Part shown: positions 36,667 through 45,867 of the stretch, piece by piece
How the letters are laid out: each line of letters starts with the position of its first letter
Numbering within the stretch: the first letter of the stretch is position 1
DNA from: Lachnospiraceae bacterium XBB2008
GTDB lineage: Bacteria; Bacillota; Clostridia; Lachnospirales; Lachnospiraceae
Reading direction: 5' to 3'
DNA: 64,000 nt
Assembly (NCBI GenBank): GCA_900102235.1
Contig: FMVL01000007.1
Location: 186,001 to 250,000 of the forward strand
Position numbers and translations under genes: made by a program
The notes under the pieces: model-generated
Told to the model about the DNA's origin: nothing
The model's input: only the letters and a program-made list of their open reading frames with translations
Databases searched by the model: none

Positions 36667-38409
36667 TCATTTCTTCGGGGTGACGATGAACGTGGCGTTA
36701 TCATAAGCACGCAGCCCGTTTACCGTAAATATCTCTGAAGCGTTTTCGCTCACTTCCCCGCTCCACACATCCTTAAGGGTGTAAGATGCGGCAGAGACTA
36801 TTCCCTCACCCAGATATTCTCTGAGCGCAGAAAGCCTTACGCTGAATTCATCCGCTTTATCACTGTCGGAACAATTGATGAAGCTTAATGCAAACCGTTC
36901 ATCCGAAAGAGGTTTGCATAGGATATCCACGCGGTCATTATCACGTATGTATTCTCTGTCGGCATACTCATGAGGCAGACTCGTCCACACTCTTTTGGCC
37001 TGTTTCCCGAGGCTGTCCTGATTTACGGCGATCAGATCACTGTTGGCTATTATGCGGTAGAGATCATCGCCCTTTTCAACGCGCCTTAAGTCAAGTCCGA
37101 GCATGAGCGGAGCATTCATCATGCACCACATGGCCATATGGGTTCTATTCTGAGCGGGATTCAGTCCGTCCATTCCGATCATCAGCATATCGGGATCGTT
37201 CCACCCCTTATCAAGGCCCGAGAATTCATCCATGATGACAGCCTTGTTATATTGGCTCATCACACTCGTGGTATAATCCGATGTCCAGTCGCCGTGACCG
37301 GGATCGCCGTCCGAACCGACTCTGAAAGTGATATCGTTGAGGATACGCCATGAATCACAGACCTTATATGCCCAGTTCTGAGGCTGAGTCTTGCCCCATT
37401 CACAGGCAGAGTACATGATGTCATGGTCAGGCTTTAAGTCGGCAAGCGCCTTAAGCAGCCTCGCATATGAATTAAGCGTATTCTCCTGCCGTCTGTGGTT
37501 CATCAGACGTATCAGATTATTTCCTTCTTTTACCCTGACCGGGATCTCTTTACTCCATATATACCGGTCTTCCGCAGGGCTATTTCCCATAAGATCATCA
37601 TGGAAAAACTCATCTCCGACAGCAATCTGAAGCCACTCGCCCTGATCTTCCTTACAGCCGGTGGCATACTCTACCGATATCCCGATCTCGCCGGCAACAT
37701 CGGAATCGTATTCCAGAACCACCTCACTGCTCCTGATGCCTATCGGCGACGCATCAGGCCCGGTGCCGTCATATGTCCCGATCCCCGTCACGCAGTCGTC
37801 TTCAATAGTCCCTCTGTCTCCGGCAACGCACAGATCAGAGATGGTATAGGTCTTATCCCCCACCCTGACAGCTCTGATATTTGGCGCAAAAGTGTATCTT
37901 GCATTCTCGGGTTTGGAAAAAGTAGCATTGTCCCAAAGATAATAGCAGTTGTCGACTTTCAGGAAATCAACACCCCACTCCAGATAACTCTTCGCATCCT
38001 CGTCTTCGAATCCGCATGTTCCGACTTCGGCGCCCGCGCACAGATTGGTCCCGATATCGTTATACATGCCGAATTTGAGCCCTTTGGAATGGATATAGTC
38101 ACCGAGTGCCTTGAAACCGCTCGGGAACTTCACTTCCTCATTGGAAAGCTTTCCGTCGATCCTGGTCTCCTTGTAGCAGCCGTCATCCAGTACGATATAC
38201 TCATACCCCAGATCCTTTAGACCCAGTTCGATGAACCTGTCGGCCATGATCTTAGTCAGTTCCTCGGTATTGCCGCTTCCGAACGCGTTCCAGCTGTTCC
38301 ACCCCATGGCAGGCAGGCGGCCTTTCTTTTTTCCGTAAAGGACCTTGCCGTCCTTAAATGCATCAAATCGGCATTCCTTTGATATTCTGTCAGGTTTATC
38401 AGGTATCAT
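36667..38409 (-). CDS. GH27 alpha-galactosidase-like enzyme with an inserted domain, cytoplasmic
   Basis: The 580-residue protein matches GH27: MGWNSWNAFG (35-44), YIVLDDGCY, GMYNDIG, nucleophile Asp153 in FLKVDNCYYLWD and acid/base Asp359 in SWRILNDI. Residues about 171-310 interrupt the barrel between these two residues with a beta-rich insert (SSEVVLEYDSDVAGEIGISVEYA) like a CBM35-type module. A C-terminal beta domain closes the protein. No signal peptide. Activity on alpha-galactosides is likely; beta-L-arabinopyranosidase is the other known option in this family. CAGGAG precedes the ATG. Confidence 0.88.
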   Translation of the reverse strand: MIPDKPDRISKECRFDAFKDGKVLYGKKKGRLPAMGWNSWNAFGSGNTEELTKIMADRFIELGLKDLGYEYIVLDDGCYKETRIDGKLSNEEVKFPSGFKALGDYIHSKGLKFGMYNDIGTNLCAGAEVGTCGFEDEDAKSYLEWGVDFLKVDNCYYLWDNATFSKPENARYTFAPNIRAVRVGDKTYTISDLCVAGDRGTIEDDCVTGIGTYDGTGPDASPIGIRSSEVVLEYDSDVAGEIGISVEYATGCKEDQGEWLQIAVGDEFFHDDLMGNSPAEDRYIWSKEIPVRVKEGNNLIRLMNHRRQENTLNSYARLLKALADLKPDHDIMYSACEWGKTQPQNWAYKVCDSWRILNDITFRVGSDGDPGHGDWTSDYTTSVMSQYNKAVIMDEFSGLDKGWNDPDMLMIGMDGLNPAQNRTHMAMWCMMNAPLMLGLDLRRVEKGDDLYRIIANSDLIAVNQDSLGKQAKRVWTSLPHEYADREYIRDNDRVDILCKPLSDERFALSFINCSDSDKADEFSVRLSALREYLGEGIVSAASYTLKDVWSGEVSENASEIFTVNGLRAYDNATFIVTPKK

Positions 38410-38439
38410 TTGCTCTCCTGTTATCGGCGGTGTTGTGTG

Positions 38440-39255
38440 CTACATCAGTCTCTTATAGATATCAAGCATGCTCTCTATCTGGTATTGCAGGAGCCAGTAG
38501 GCGTTGTTGTATTCCGTGGTCGCCTTTATCGCCTTGATGAGCTGCGGGTAATACTTTTCCGTCTCTTTGATCATCCTGTATACTCTTTCTCTGCTCAGCC
38601 CCCATGACATGGTCGTCAGGTTGTGGCATCTGTCCAGGCATTTGATGAGTGCAGCCTTGGGATTTTTCAGGATCTCGCCATAATATGCATCCATGACCTC
38701 TTCCCGATTTTCGTCCGTTGTGCTTCCATGCGTGAGCAGTCTGACAAGTTCCTTGGTATCATCGTCGACCGGAAGTTCTTCCAGCGTCCTTCCGCAGTCT
38801 TCAACGACGTCATGCAGAAGGCAGGCTGCTATCACATCATCTTCGATTATGTTCAACGCGAGTGCGTGGCAGGCAAGATTCAACGGATGATATATGTATG
38901 GTGTATGCGAGCGTTTTCTCTTCTGCCCCTCGTGGGCTTCCACCGCATAATCAACCGCTTTCAGCGTGTTGGGAAGTTTGAAGTTTCTGGCCGTGGTCTT
39001 CACATATGTTTTCATGTGTTCCCAGTTGTAGATCACTTCTTTGGTCTTGAACGTTCCGTGCTTTTCTTCCGCGATGGCTGATATCGATACGTCCAGGACC
39101 TCTGCCAGTTTGATCAGTTTATCCGTGTCCGGCCTGTACTCGTCACGTTCCCAGGATGAAACGGCCTGAAAGCTTACACCTACCGCTTCCGCCACCTGTT
39201 CCTGAGTGAGTTTACGTTCTTCCCTGATACTCTTGATATTCTGCCCTATGCTCAT
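38440..39255 (-). CDS. XRE-type HTH fused to a SpoT-like HD hydrolase domain
   Basis: Residues 5-60 are a Cro/CI helix-turn-helix (IREERKLTQEQVAEAVGVS, then WERDEYRP). From about residue 95 on, the protein follows the HD domain of RelA/SpoT and small alarmone hydrolases: AVEAHEGQKRKRSHTPYIYHP, then ACLLHDVVEDCG with the HD pair, and LIKCLDRCHNL with the distal Asp. No synthetase domain is present. A transcription factor that degrades or senses (p)ppGpp is a reasonable guess. The start is ATG 39255, five bases after GGAGG plus TG; the GTG two codons upstream is less well placed. Confidence 0.82.
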   Translation of the reverse strand: MSIGQNIKSIREERKLTQEQVAEAVGVSFQAVSSWERDEYRPDTDKLIKLAEVLDVSISAIAEEKHGTFKTKEVIYNWEHMKTYVKTTARNFKLPNTLKAVDYAVEAHEGQKRKRSHTPYIYHPLNLACHALALNIIEDDVIAACLLHDVVEDCGRTLEELPVDDDTKELVRLLTHGSTTDENREEVMDAYYGEILKNPKAALIKCLDRCHNLTTMSWGLSRERVYRMIKETEKYYPQLIKAIKATTEYNNAYWLLQYQIESMLDIYKRLM

Positions 39256-39395
39256 GTGCACCTCCGCTAATCTTCTACGGTTTAGAGAACTTGCGCTCTC
39301 AGGCTACATATACATAATAAAGCTACCCGCTCTTTTATATTAGCGGGTAGCGATTTAAGATTCAACAAAATATTCAAGTTGTGCTTGAGGACGTA

Positions 39396-41156
39396 TCAGC
39401 CGGAATACATCAGTTCTTTGAAGATATCCTCAGCAGGATATCCGTTGATCGTAAGATCGTTTCCATGCCCCTCAAAATAGAGTCTGATCGGCGTACCGTC
39501 GGATATCACGGTGTCCAGATAAGTCTTTCCATCCGTTGACGTGAATGTAAATGACTCTCCTCTGTTTATCGTATAGGGCTCTTCCTCTCCGTCATCATTG
39601 ACATATGTAGCCTCAAAAGACTGAATGCACTTTACGGGTTCCCAGCCGCCCGTATTGTATATCGTGTATTCTTCATCATCCGTCTCGGGCATGCCGTTGG
39701 GGCCGATGTGATAAGACTTAAAAGCGCTGAACGTAGTGATGACATCAAACCTGTCGGCTATTTTCATGTTATCGGGATCATACAGGAAGAAATGTCTTGC
39801 GATATCAGTCTTTTGATCATAATCGATATAGAATGAAGGGCAGCATTCGTATCCGGATTTAACCGGCTTGCCGCTGTTTAAATCAAAGACATATATATCG
39901 TAGAAATCACTGTATGTGGCACATACAAGATACAGGTAGTTCCTGCCGTCGTCTGTATGCACATAATAACCTTCCGCCTCCTCGGGAAAAGGAAGGTCAT
40001 AATCTCCCTCACCGACCATGGCCTCATAGTCATTAATGTAGATCTCGGCATTTACATACTCGCTGTAATCGGAATTCATGATCGGGTCGATCCCGATCAC
40101 ATCGATCTCGCCATCATTATCCACATCATACTTGTAGCAGTATTTGCCGAAGTGATCGATAAATCCCTCGTTTAAACCGTCAGGCATGTACTTCTCGTCA
40201 ATGAGTTCCGGATGCTCATCATACCTGATCAAAACTGTCTGCTCTCCCATGGCATACGGAGCAAGAGTATAAGGGCCGAAATATATCTCAAGACCATCGT
40301 GGGTAAGCGCCCATGTGAAACCTATGGGACCATCGGGATTGAACTCAGCCGGATCGGCATCCGCGGAATAAGAACTCAAGCTTTCATCAAGGTCATAGAA
40401 CATATCCAGATCATCGGCATACTGTTCTTCTATGGATTCCTTGATGATACTGTTCAGATCGTCTGTGGACTTAAGGACATCCGAAAGCATTATCTTCTCT
40501 CCGGTAACCGTATCGAAAGTTGCGCACGCATTTCCGTAGACTCCGTGGGCACCGCCTGAATATACATCAAAAGGGAAGAAAAGACTCACGACTTTGGAAT
40601 CGGCTCTCCTTACAGATACACGCTCATTATCCTCATACGGAACCCAGTATTCATGGTCCGTTTGAAGTTCATACTCCTTACCGGTTTCTTCTTTCAGCGA
40701 TCCCATGGTCTTATCGAATTCCTCAAAGATATCGTCGTCCAGTTCCTTAAGAGATTTTGCAAGTTCCGGATACTGTTCGGCGCTTTCATCCGTAAGCGCG
40801 GGAGCCTCAACCCTGCCATTCACCAACGTAATATAGAGATCGTCATCGGATACCGCATAATCGTATCTCTTCAGAACGACCAGTTCGGGGGGTACGCCGG
40901 GAGCCGCTTCATCTGCTTGGGTTTCAGGTTCTTCCGCAACTTCCGTTTCAGGTTCCTCCGTTTTTACGACCTCCGGAGTTTCATTCTCTGTCTGAGCATC
41001 ATCCGCAGGTTTCACGGATTCAACCGTTTCTTCCGTCCCGGAAGATTCCTGAAGCTTATCGGATATGATCTCAGCCATGGCATCGGTAAGTCCGCAGCCC
41101 GTAAGCAGAAGGGATGCTGTAAGTGCTATCACAACTGCCTGTTTAATCTTTCTCAT
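39396..41156 (-). CDS. Large lipoprotein with DUF3298-like (RsiV/PdaC) region
   Basis: I place the start at ATG 41156, where AAAGGG lies upstream and a lipoprotein signal begins with the lipobox LLLTGC (Cys21); the longer open frame upstream is not convincing. An acidic Glu/Thr/Pro linker (about 30-90) leads to a region at about 95-320 with FPFDVYSGGAHGVYGN and DTVTGEKIMLSDVL, the DUF4163/DUF3298 pattern seen in RsiV and PdaC. The later part holds YDVDNDGEIDVIGID, a possible calcium loop. 586 residues in all. A role in sensing or binding cell-wall material is possible from the family but not shown. Confidence 0.75.
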   Translation of the reverse strand: MRKIKQAVVIALTASLLLTGCGLTDAMAEIISDKLQESSGTEETVESVKPADDAQTENETPEVVKTEEPETEVAEEPETQADEAAPGVPPELVVLKRYDYAVSDDDLYITLVNGRVEAPALTDESAEQYPELAKSLKELDDDIFEEFDKTMGSLKEETGKEYELQTDHEYWVPYEDNERVSVRRADSKVVSLFFPFDVYSGGAHGVYGNACATFDTVTGEKIMLSDVLKSTDDLNSIIKESIEEQYADDLDMFYDLDESLSSYSADADPAEFNPDGPIGFTWALTHDGLEIYFGPYTLAPYAMGEQTVLIRYDEHPELIDEKYMPDGLNEGFIDHFGKYCYKYDVDNDGEIDVIGIDPIMNSDYSEYVNAEIYINDYEAMVGEGDYDLPFPEEAEGYYVHTDDGRNYLYLVCATYSDFYDIYVFDLNSGKPVKSGYECCPSFYIDYDQKTDIARHFFLYDPDNMKIADRFDVITTFSAFKSYHIGPNGMPETDDEEYTIYNTGGWEPVKCIQSFEATYVNDDGEEEPYTINRGESFTFTSTDGKTYLDTVISDGTPIRLYFEGHGNDLTINGYPAEDIFKELMYSG

Positions 41157-41161
41157 CAATA

Positions 41162-41740
41162 TCAAACCCTTTCTCCCTCGGTAAAGATCGGAGTTCTGGC
41201 AACCAGAATGAACACGATCACAAAGCCAATGACCGCGGTCGCAAGCTGGATCACCGAAAAAGTGGATTGTAATACGGGCATTTTGCCTCTCATAGGGCTT
41301 TCTGCTGGAATAAATGTCGGCAGAAGCCAAAGCGAAATTGTAAGTCCCATGAACGCCGCCTTAAGAAATGCGCAAAGCAGTGCCAGAAGATAGTTTTTAA
41401 CGCAGCACGCTCCTTTTCCGCGGGTGTTTACATCTTTTTTCAGAAGGAAATGAACTGATATCGCAAGTACGGCATTTCCTGCCATGATAAAAGGAATGAT
41501 AGCCGGTACTGCCATCATCACTGGAGATGCCGCTATGAAGTATGCAGTTACCGGAGTTATGACGCTTAAGATAAGACCGCACCAGATATTCAGCGACAGG
41601 ACCGCTATCACTATGCATGCATTGATGATGGGGCCTGTTATAAACACGCTTAAATTCTTGAATATCTGGCTGGCGATACTCAGCGCGAGAAGAATCGCCA
41701 TAATAGTAATCTGTTTAGTGCCGAACCGTGTATTTTTCAT
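41162..41740 (-). CDS. Multi-pass membrane protein, ECF transporter S-component-like
   Basis: The 192 residues contain about six hydrophobic helices. The start TRFGTKQITIMAILLALSIASQ resembles substrate-binding S subunits of ECF vitamin transporters, in which an Ala-rich first helix contacts the shared T subunit. The substrate is unknown and the family call is tentative. It overlaps the preceding small gene by four bases (ATGA) and lies five bases before the lipoprotein gene. Confidence 0.55.
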   Translation of the reverse strand: MKNTRFGTKQITIMAILLALSIASQIFKNLSVFITGPIINACIVIAVLSLNIWCGLILSVITPVTAYFIAASPVMMAVPAIIPFIMAGNAVLAISVHFLLKKDVNTRGKGACCVKNYLLALLCAFLKAAFMGLTISLWLLPTFIPAESPMRGKMPVLQSTFSVIQLATAVIGFVIVFILVARTPIFTEGERV

Positions 41741-41955
41741 GATTTTTCTCTGTAATCCTCCGTAGAATTATATTTTGTAACATAATCTGTACGGTCTTTA
41801 CCGCTTTTTCGATGCCTCTCAAAAGCATCATGATATTCCTGCACACTGTTCCAGGTCTTCCCGCGATTCTGTCTGCGCCGCCTGAAGATAAATATATATA
41901 TCACGACCAGAAATACGGTCGTGAGTGCAAGCGTCTTAACTACATACATATCCAT
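41737..41955 (-). CDS. Small single-pass membrane protein
   Basis: A 72-residue protein with one N-terminal membrane helix (about 5-24) and a basic, polar cytoplasmic tail (RRRRQNRGKTW). I do not recognise a family. It lies five bases after the AI-2E family gene and is coupled to the next gene through ATGA, so it is very probably real. Confidence 0.6.
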   Translation of the reverse strand: MDMYVVKTLALTTVFLVVIYIFIFRRRRQNRGKTWNSVQEYHDAFERHRKSGKDRTDYVTKYNSTEDYREKS

Positions 41956-41960
41956 ATGCT

Positions 41961-43361
41961 TTACCCGTTTTGACTGTCATTGTTTGTGTCAGCCGTATCA
42001 GCCGCTTTTGTTTTTACTTCTTCTTCATCTTCATCATCAACATCCAACAGGATACCCCTGAACACTGTCTTTGTCTTGTCTATGCCGAGTATCTGAAGCA
42101 GGCTCCTGCCTTTTACGGGAACATACTCCATAAAAGTTCCGTCCTTCTCAACGGATCCGACTTTGATATAGGCTTCCGTATCCTGTGGCATGGATTTGTG
42201 ACGAAGTTTACGGTTGATATTGTATTTGGTCAGTGCATAGATCACGGCAAAAGTGGGAACGCCCAGAAGCATTCCCGGTATTCCGAACAGTCCGCCGAAC
42301 ACCGTGATCGCAAAGATAACCCAGAAACTCGAAAGACCTGTAGAGTCGCCGAGGATCTTGGGGCCGATTATGTTTCCGTCCAGCTGCTGGATCACCAGGA
42401 TAATGATCAGCAGATAGAGTGCTTTGATGGGATTGACCATTAGCACCAGGAATATCGAAGGGATCGCACCGATATAAGGACCGAAGAACGGAATGATATT
42501 GGTCACGCCCACGATCACGCTGACCAGTACGGCATAAGGAATACCGACGATCCTCGTTATCCCGAAGCACAGGAAACCGATGATAACGGAATCTATCAGT
42601 TTACCGCCCAGGAAACCGATAAATACGGTATGGCTGTACCTGATGCCCGAGATGAGCCTGTTGGCTTCCTTGGTCTCATACATGGCATACATGATCTTCT
42701 TGGCCTGTCCGGCGAGAAGTTCCTTGGTACTCATCAGATAAAGGGATATGATAAATCCGATGATCAGATTGAGCGTGGCCTTCAGAACATTGAATACACT
42801 CAGAGAGAACACCTTGATCAGGTCCTCTGCCTGAGGGATCAGCTTATTCTGAATATATGTATTCAGCTGTATGGAATAATCGGTAATGAACGTATTCAGA
42901 GTCTCTTCTATCTCCGGATAGTCATTAAACAGCTGTTTGATAAACGCTTCCAGATTGTTAATGTACCTCGGAAACTGGTAAACGATACTCTTAATGCTGT
43001 TAATGAGCTGAGGGATGATGAGTCTGAAGAACAGATATAAAAGCCCGATGAATATGATATATGTGATGAGGATCGACAGGTTTCGCTTAACTCTCCTGCG
43101 CCTTACCGTCATTTCCTTTTTACTGCGTGCAAAAAGACGCCCCACCCATTCTCTTTCAATAAAGTTGAGCGAAGGAGTAAGGATATAAGCAAGCGCCACG
43201 CCGTCTATTATTGGGGTAAGGATATGAAGCAGACGCTTTATGCCCGAGAGCACAAGTCCGAAATTAAAGATAACAAATACAGTCAGTGCACTGGCCGCTA
43301 TGACCAGAAACGCCGTAATACCGATGGCTGCATATTTATTATCCTTAAGGAATCTGTTCAT
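41961..43361 (-). CDS. AI-2E family (TqsA/PerM) membrane protein
   Basis: The start is ATG 43361 with GGAAG eight bases upstream. The 466-residue protein has the UPF0118 topology: two N-terminal helices, a long helical extracellular stretch (about 100-190), then the conserved membrane block with GVTNIIPFFGPYIGAIPS, VIQQLDGNIIGPKILG and FGIPGMLLGVPTFA. Family members export diverse small molecules or sodium; an AI-2 role should not be assumed. The C-terminal 90 residues are a charged cytoplasmic tail. Confidence 0.9.
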   Translation of the reverse strand: MNRFLKDNKYAAIGITAFLVIAASALTVFVIFNFGLVLSGIKRLLHILTPIIDGVALAYILTPSLNFIEREWVGRLFARSKKEMTVRRRRVKRNLSILITYIIFIGLLYLFFRLIIPQLINSIKSIVYQFPRYINNLEAFIKQLFNDYPEIEETLNTFITDYSIQLNTYIQNKLIPQAEDLIKVFSLSVFNVLKATLNLIIGFIISLYLMSTKELLAGQAKKIMYAMYETKEANRLISGIRYSHTVFIGFLGGKLIDSVIIGFLCFGITRIVGIPYAVLVSVIVGVTNIIPFFGPYIGAIPSIFLVLMVNPIKALYLLIIILVIQQLDGNIIGPKILGDSTGLSSFWVIFAITVFGGLFGIPGMLLGVPTFAVIYALTKYNINRKLRHKSMPQDTEAYIKVGSVEKDGTFMEYVPVKGRSLLQILGIDKTKTVFRGILLDVDDEDEEEVKTKAADTADTNNDSQNG

Positions 43362-43420
43362 GTATCCGTCTTCCAATCTTTAGAAATAAGATCATCTTAT
43401 ATCATACCACAAAAAAGATA

Positions 43421-43429
43421 TGGTATAAT
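43421..43429 (+). promoter_or_regulatory. Extended -10 promoter of the GlsB-like gene
   Basis: TGGTATAAT matches the extended -10 consensus exactly; no good -35 is seen. The start codon follows 34 bases later. Confidence 0.55.
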
Positions 43430-43462
43430 CTGTGTTATACGAAAAAAGAAAGGAGAATCGAT

Positions 43463-43699
43463 ATGGGATTCGTAATCACTCTTTTGATCGGCGGAATTGC
43501 AGGATGGCTTGCAGGAGTATTAATGGGAAGTCCTCAGAAATGGTGGATGAACATCATCATCGGTCTTATCGGTGGTGTCATCGGCTCAATAGTTCTCGGG
43601 ATTATCGGAATTCACGGATCCGGATTCATCGGTGGTATCATCGTATCGGTGGTCGGAGCCTGCATCCTGATCTTTATAGTTAAGAAGCTCTCCAAATAA
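43463..43699 (+). CDS. GlsB/YeaQ/YmgE family stress-response membrane protein
   Basis: A 78-residue protein with three short membrane helices and the Gly-rich pattern IAGWLAGVLMGS and GLIGGVIGSIVLGIIGI, characteristic of the transglycosylase-associated family. AAAGGAG stands before the ATG. It is associated with general stress in other bacteria, the mechanism being unknown. Its 3' end overlaps the convergent HD-domain gene by 20 bases. Confidence 0.9.
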   Translation: MGFVITLLIGGIAGWLAGVLMGSPQKWWMNIIIGLIGGVIGSIVLGIIGIHGSGFIGGIIVSVVGACILIFIVKKLSK

Positions 43700-44159
43700 T
43701 TCCGTGCAACACTTCAGCAGCCGATACCAGTTTGTCGGCCAGACACAGGATAACGCTTTCTTTGTGTCTTGGCACTTTACTGATATTAAGCGGGAACATA
43801 TGCGAGCGTATCATATCCTCCTCCACTTCATTCAGTTCGAAGTCCCTCTTCGCATTTGAAAGAGCCTTCTCTGAATGATGATAACCATGGAGTCTGTGGC
43901 TTGCGTCTTTCTCATGCCAGTCATAGAGAAAGTAGTCATGTAAAAGGGATCCTCTGACCAGCGTCACCGTATCAAACTTCAGTTTAAGGGTATTTGCTAT
44001 CTTAAGGCTCATATCCGCTACGGACACACAATGGTCATATACGCTCGTATCCCCGTGCTGAATGTAGCGTTTCGAGTCATTCATTCCTTCCGAATTCAGG
44101 ATATCATCGCCGTACCGGCGTATGATGCTGTCGTATTGTCTCTTATTCTCATCTGCCAT
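43680..44159 (-). CDS. HD-domain phosphohydrolase
   Basis: The 159-residue protein has the HD metal site: His36 region in YDHCVSVADM, the paired GSLLHDYFLYDW, further histidines in HGYHHSEKA and SHMFPL, and Asp in LCLADKLVS. It is a probable phosphohydrolase of unknown substrate. It starts inside the last 11 bases of the GT4 gene and so is translationally coupled to it. Confidence 0.85.
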   Translation of the reverse strand: MADENKRQYDSIIRRYGDDILNSEGMNDSKRYIQHGDTSVYDHCVSVADMSLKIANTLKLKFDTVTLVRGSLLHDYFLYDWHEKDASHRLHGYHHSEKALSNAKRDFELNEVEEDMIRSHMFPLNISKVPRHKESVILCLADKLVSAAEVLHGIIWRAS

Positions 44160-45261
44160 TGCTGTTCAGTACTCCGTTTATCTCGTCTATATAGGCTGAG
44201 ACAACTTTATCTCTGTCAAAATGCTCTTCCACGAACTTCCTGCCCGCTTCCCCCATGGCTCTGCGCTCTTCTGCGGACAGCCCCATAAAGCGATCCAATG
44301 CGTCGTACAGAGCATCACGGTCTCTGGGCGGTACCAGAAATCCCGAAACGCCAGGATCGACGATCTCACGACAGCCCCCGATATCAGATGCGATAACCGG
44401 ACGTCCGGTTGCTGCCGCCTCCATGATGACATTGGACATGCCCTCATGATACGAAGGATGAACGACCGCATCGGTTTCCGCAAGGTAAGGACGGATATCT
44501 TTCTGAAAAGGGATCATCTTAAAATATCCCGCCTTCTCGGCCGCTTTGATCCTCTCCTCATAATCGTCGTCAAAGTAACCTATCCCTGCAAAAGATATCC
44601 TGTCACCGTATTTCTCATGAAGTTTCTCGGCACAGTAGAGATATTCATCCATCCCTTTTTCCTTCATGATCCTTCCGATATAGATAAACCGCGTCACATC
44701 ATCGGAATGGCCCGGATACGGCTGAAGGACATGTTTCTTAAGATTGACACCCGAGCCGCTCACGGTAACATGCTTGCAGGCCCTGATCCCATGTGATTCG
44801 AATATGTGCCTGTTATCGGCATTCTGAAAGAACAGACATCTGCACTCATCCAGAGAATGTTTATACATCCTGACTATGAGTTTCAGGAGTATCCCGCCGC
44901 GTTCAAACGCCGTACCGAGACCTGTGACCGTGGAAAAATACGGTACCCCTCTTCTCTTGCATACAAATCCGCCGTAAATGTTGGGTTTGATCGTATAGGA
45001 AAGCACTGCATCAGGCCTTTCCTGTTTGATAAGTGCATTATAGGAACGCATGAGCCCAAGATCCTGGATCGGATTGACTCCTCTTCTATTTATCTCGGTA
45101 TGTACTACTCTGCAGCCTTCTTCGGCAAGTTCGTTTTTCTTTACGTCATCCGGTATGCTCACCACAACTTCATGCCCGAGTTCAAGAAGCTTGGCAAGAA
45201 GCTCATTCCTGAAATCATAAAGACCTATGGATGAATTTGCCAGTATCAGGATCTTACTCAT
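44149..45261 (-). CDS. Glycosyltransferase family 4
   Basis: A 370-residue GT-B enzyme. The N-terminal domain begins with ILILANSSIGLYDFRNELL; the sugar-nucleotide site lies in the C-terminal domain with RFIYIGRIMKEKGMDEYL, VVHPSYHEGMSNVIMEAAATGRPVIASD (E-x7-E pattern) and DPGVSGFLVPP. It resembles enzymes that add GalNAc, GlcNAc or Gal to lipid-linked surface polysaccharides. GGAG precedes the ATG. No other polysaccharide genes lie beside it. Confidence 0.88.
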   Translation of the reverse strand: MSKILILANSSIGLYDFRNELLAKLLELGHEVVVSIPDDVKKNELAEEGCRVVHTEINRRGVNPIQDLGLMRSYNALIKQERPDAVLSYTIKPNIYGGFVCKRRGVPYFSTVTGLGTAFERGGILLKLIVRMYKHSLDECRCLFFQNADNRHIFESHGIRACKHVTVSGSGVNLKKHVLQPYPGHSDDVTRFIYIGRIMKEKGMDEYLYCAEKLHEKYGDRISFAGIGYFDDDYEERIKAAEKAGYFKMIPFQKDIRPYLAETDAVVHPSYHEGMSNVIMEAAATGRPVIASDIGGCREIVDPGVSGFLVPPRDRDALYDALDRFMGLSAEERRAMGEAGRKFVEEHFDRDKVVSAYIDEINGVLNSNGR

Positions 45262-45278
45262 TCACTTACTCCGTAAAC

Positions 45279-45315
45279 AAAAAATGCTTGTGAAAGCCCA
45301 TCGCCTCCACAAGCA
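45279..45315 (-). terminator. Terminator of the yneA-like gene
   Basis: TGCTTGTG and CACAAGCA (45285-45292 and 45308-45315) form the stem; on the minus strand TTTTTTGTTT follows. Confidence 0.85.
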
Positions 45316-45376
45316 ATAATATCCCCATACGGATCAAAACTCAATATGTGTGATAGTGCACAACTATCTGCAGATG

Positions 45377-45769
45377 TCAAAACTCCTCGATATATCTGGG
45401 AAGGATAACATAGTATCCTGCCTGAACCGTCTCATCCTCATCAAGGTGATTGATAAATCTGACCTCTTTGATATAGTCTTCACAGGAATCATAATAGTCG
45501 CTGTCCATATACTGAGCGGCAAGTTCATAAAGATCGGAACCGAAAGGCATCATAACGCTCGAATACGTCTTGATCTTGTATTCATCGGGAGTTTCTGCTG
45601 CCTTGGACAATATCGAAGTAAGGCCAAGCGATGAACTTACTATGATTATGACTGCGGCTATCGCAATGACAATACGCCTGCGAAGCTGACGCTGTCTCTT
45701 TATCCGGTTACGTCTGATCTTCAGTTCCCTTATCTCGCCGGGAGTCATTTCCTTTCTGTTCATGTTCAT
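45377..45769 (-). CDS. YneA-like SOS cell-division suppressor candidate
   Basis: ATG 45769 has GGAGG six bases upstream. The 130-residue protein has a basic cytoplasmic start (about 1-35), one membrane helix (about 36-55) and an extracellular LysM-like part: SSVMMPFGSDLYELAAQYMDSD, then VRFINHLDEDETVQAGYYVILP. This is the plan of Bacillus YneA, which stops division during DNA damage. Like yneA it is divergent from lexA, and SOS boxes lie in its promoter. The function is inferred from architecture and position. Confidence 0.78.
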   Translation of the reverse strand: MNMNRKEMTPGEIRELKIRRNRIKRQRQLRRRIVIAIAAVIIIVSSSLGLTSILSKAAETPDEYKIKTYSSVMMPFGSDLYELAAQYMDSDYYDSCEDYIKEVRFINHLDEDETVQAGYYVILPRYIEEF

Positions 45770-45809
45770 ACTCTTCCTCCGTTGTATCGATCGGAGCTTA
45801 TCGTGCCCC

Positions 45810-45857
45810 GAACATCCGTTCTGATATGATGATAATCGAACATACATTCTTTGTCAA
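45810..45857 (-). promoter_or_regulatory. SOS promoter of the yneA-like gene with two LexA boxes
   Basis: On the minus strand TTGACA (45857-45852) and TATCAT (45834-45829) are exactly 17 bases apart. GAATGTATGTTC (45849-45838), one base off the GAAC-N4-GTTC core, lies in the spacer. A perfect core, GAACGGATGTTC (45821-45810), lies just past the -10. Both would block transcription when LexA is bound. Confidence 0.85.
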
Positions 45858-45867
45858 TACATTTTTA

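Noticed and set aside
39396-41330. Longer start for the lipoprotein gene
   Set aside because: The extra 58 residues overlap the preceding membrane protein gene, lack family features, and would hide a perfect lipoprotein signal.
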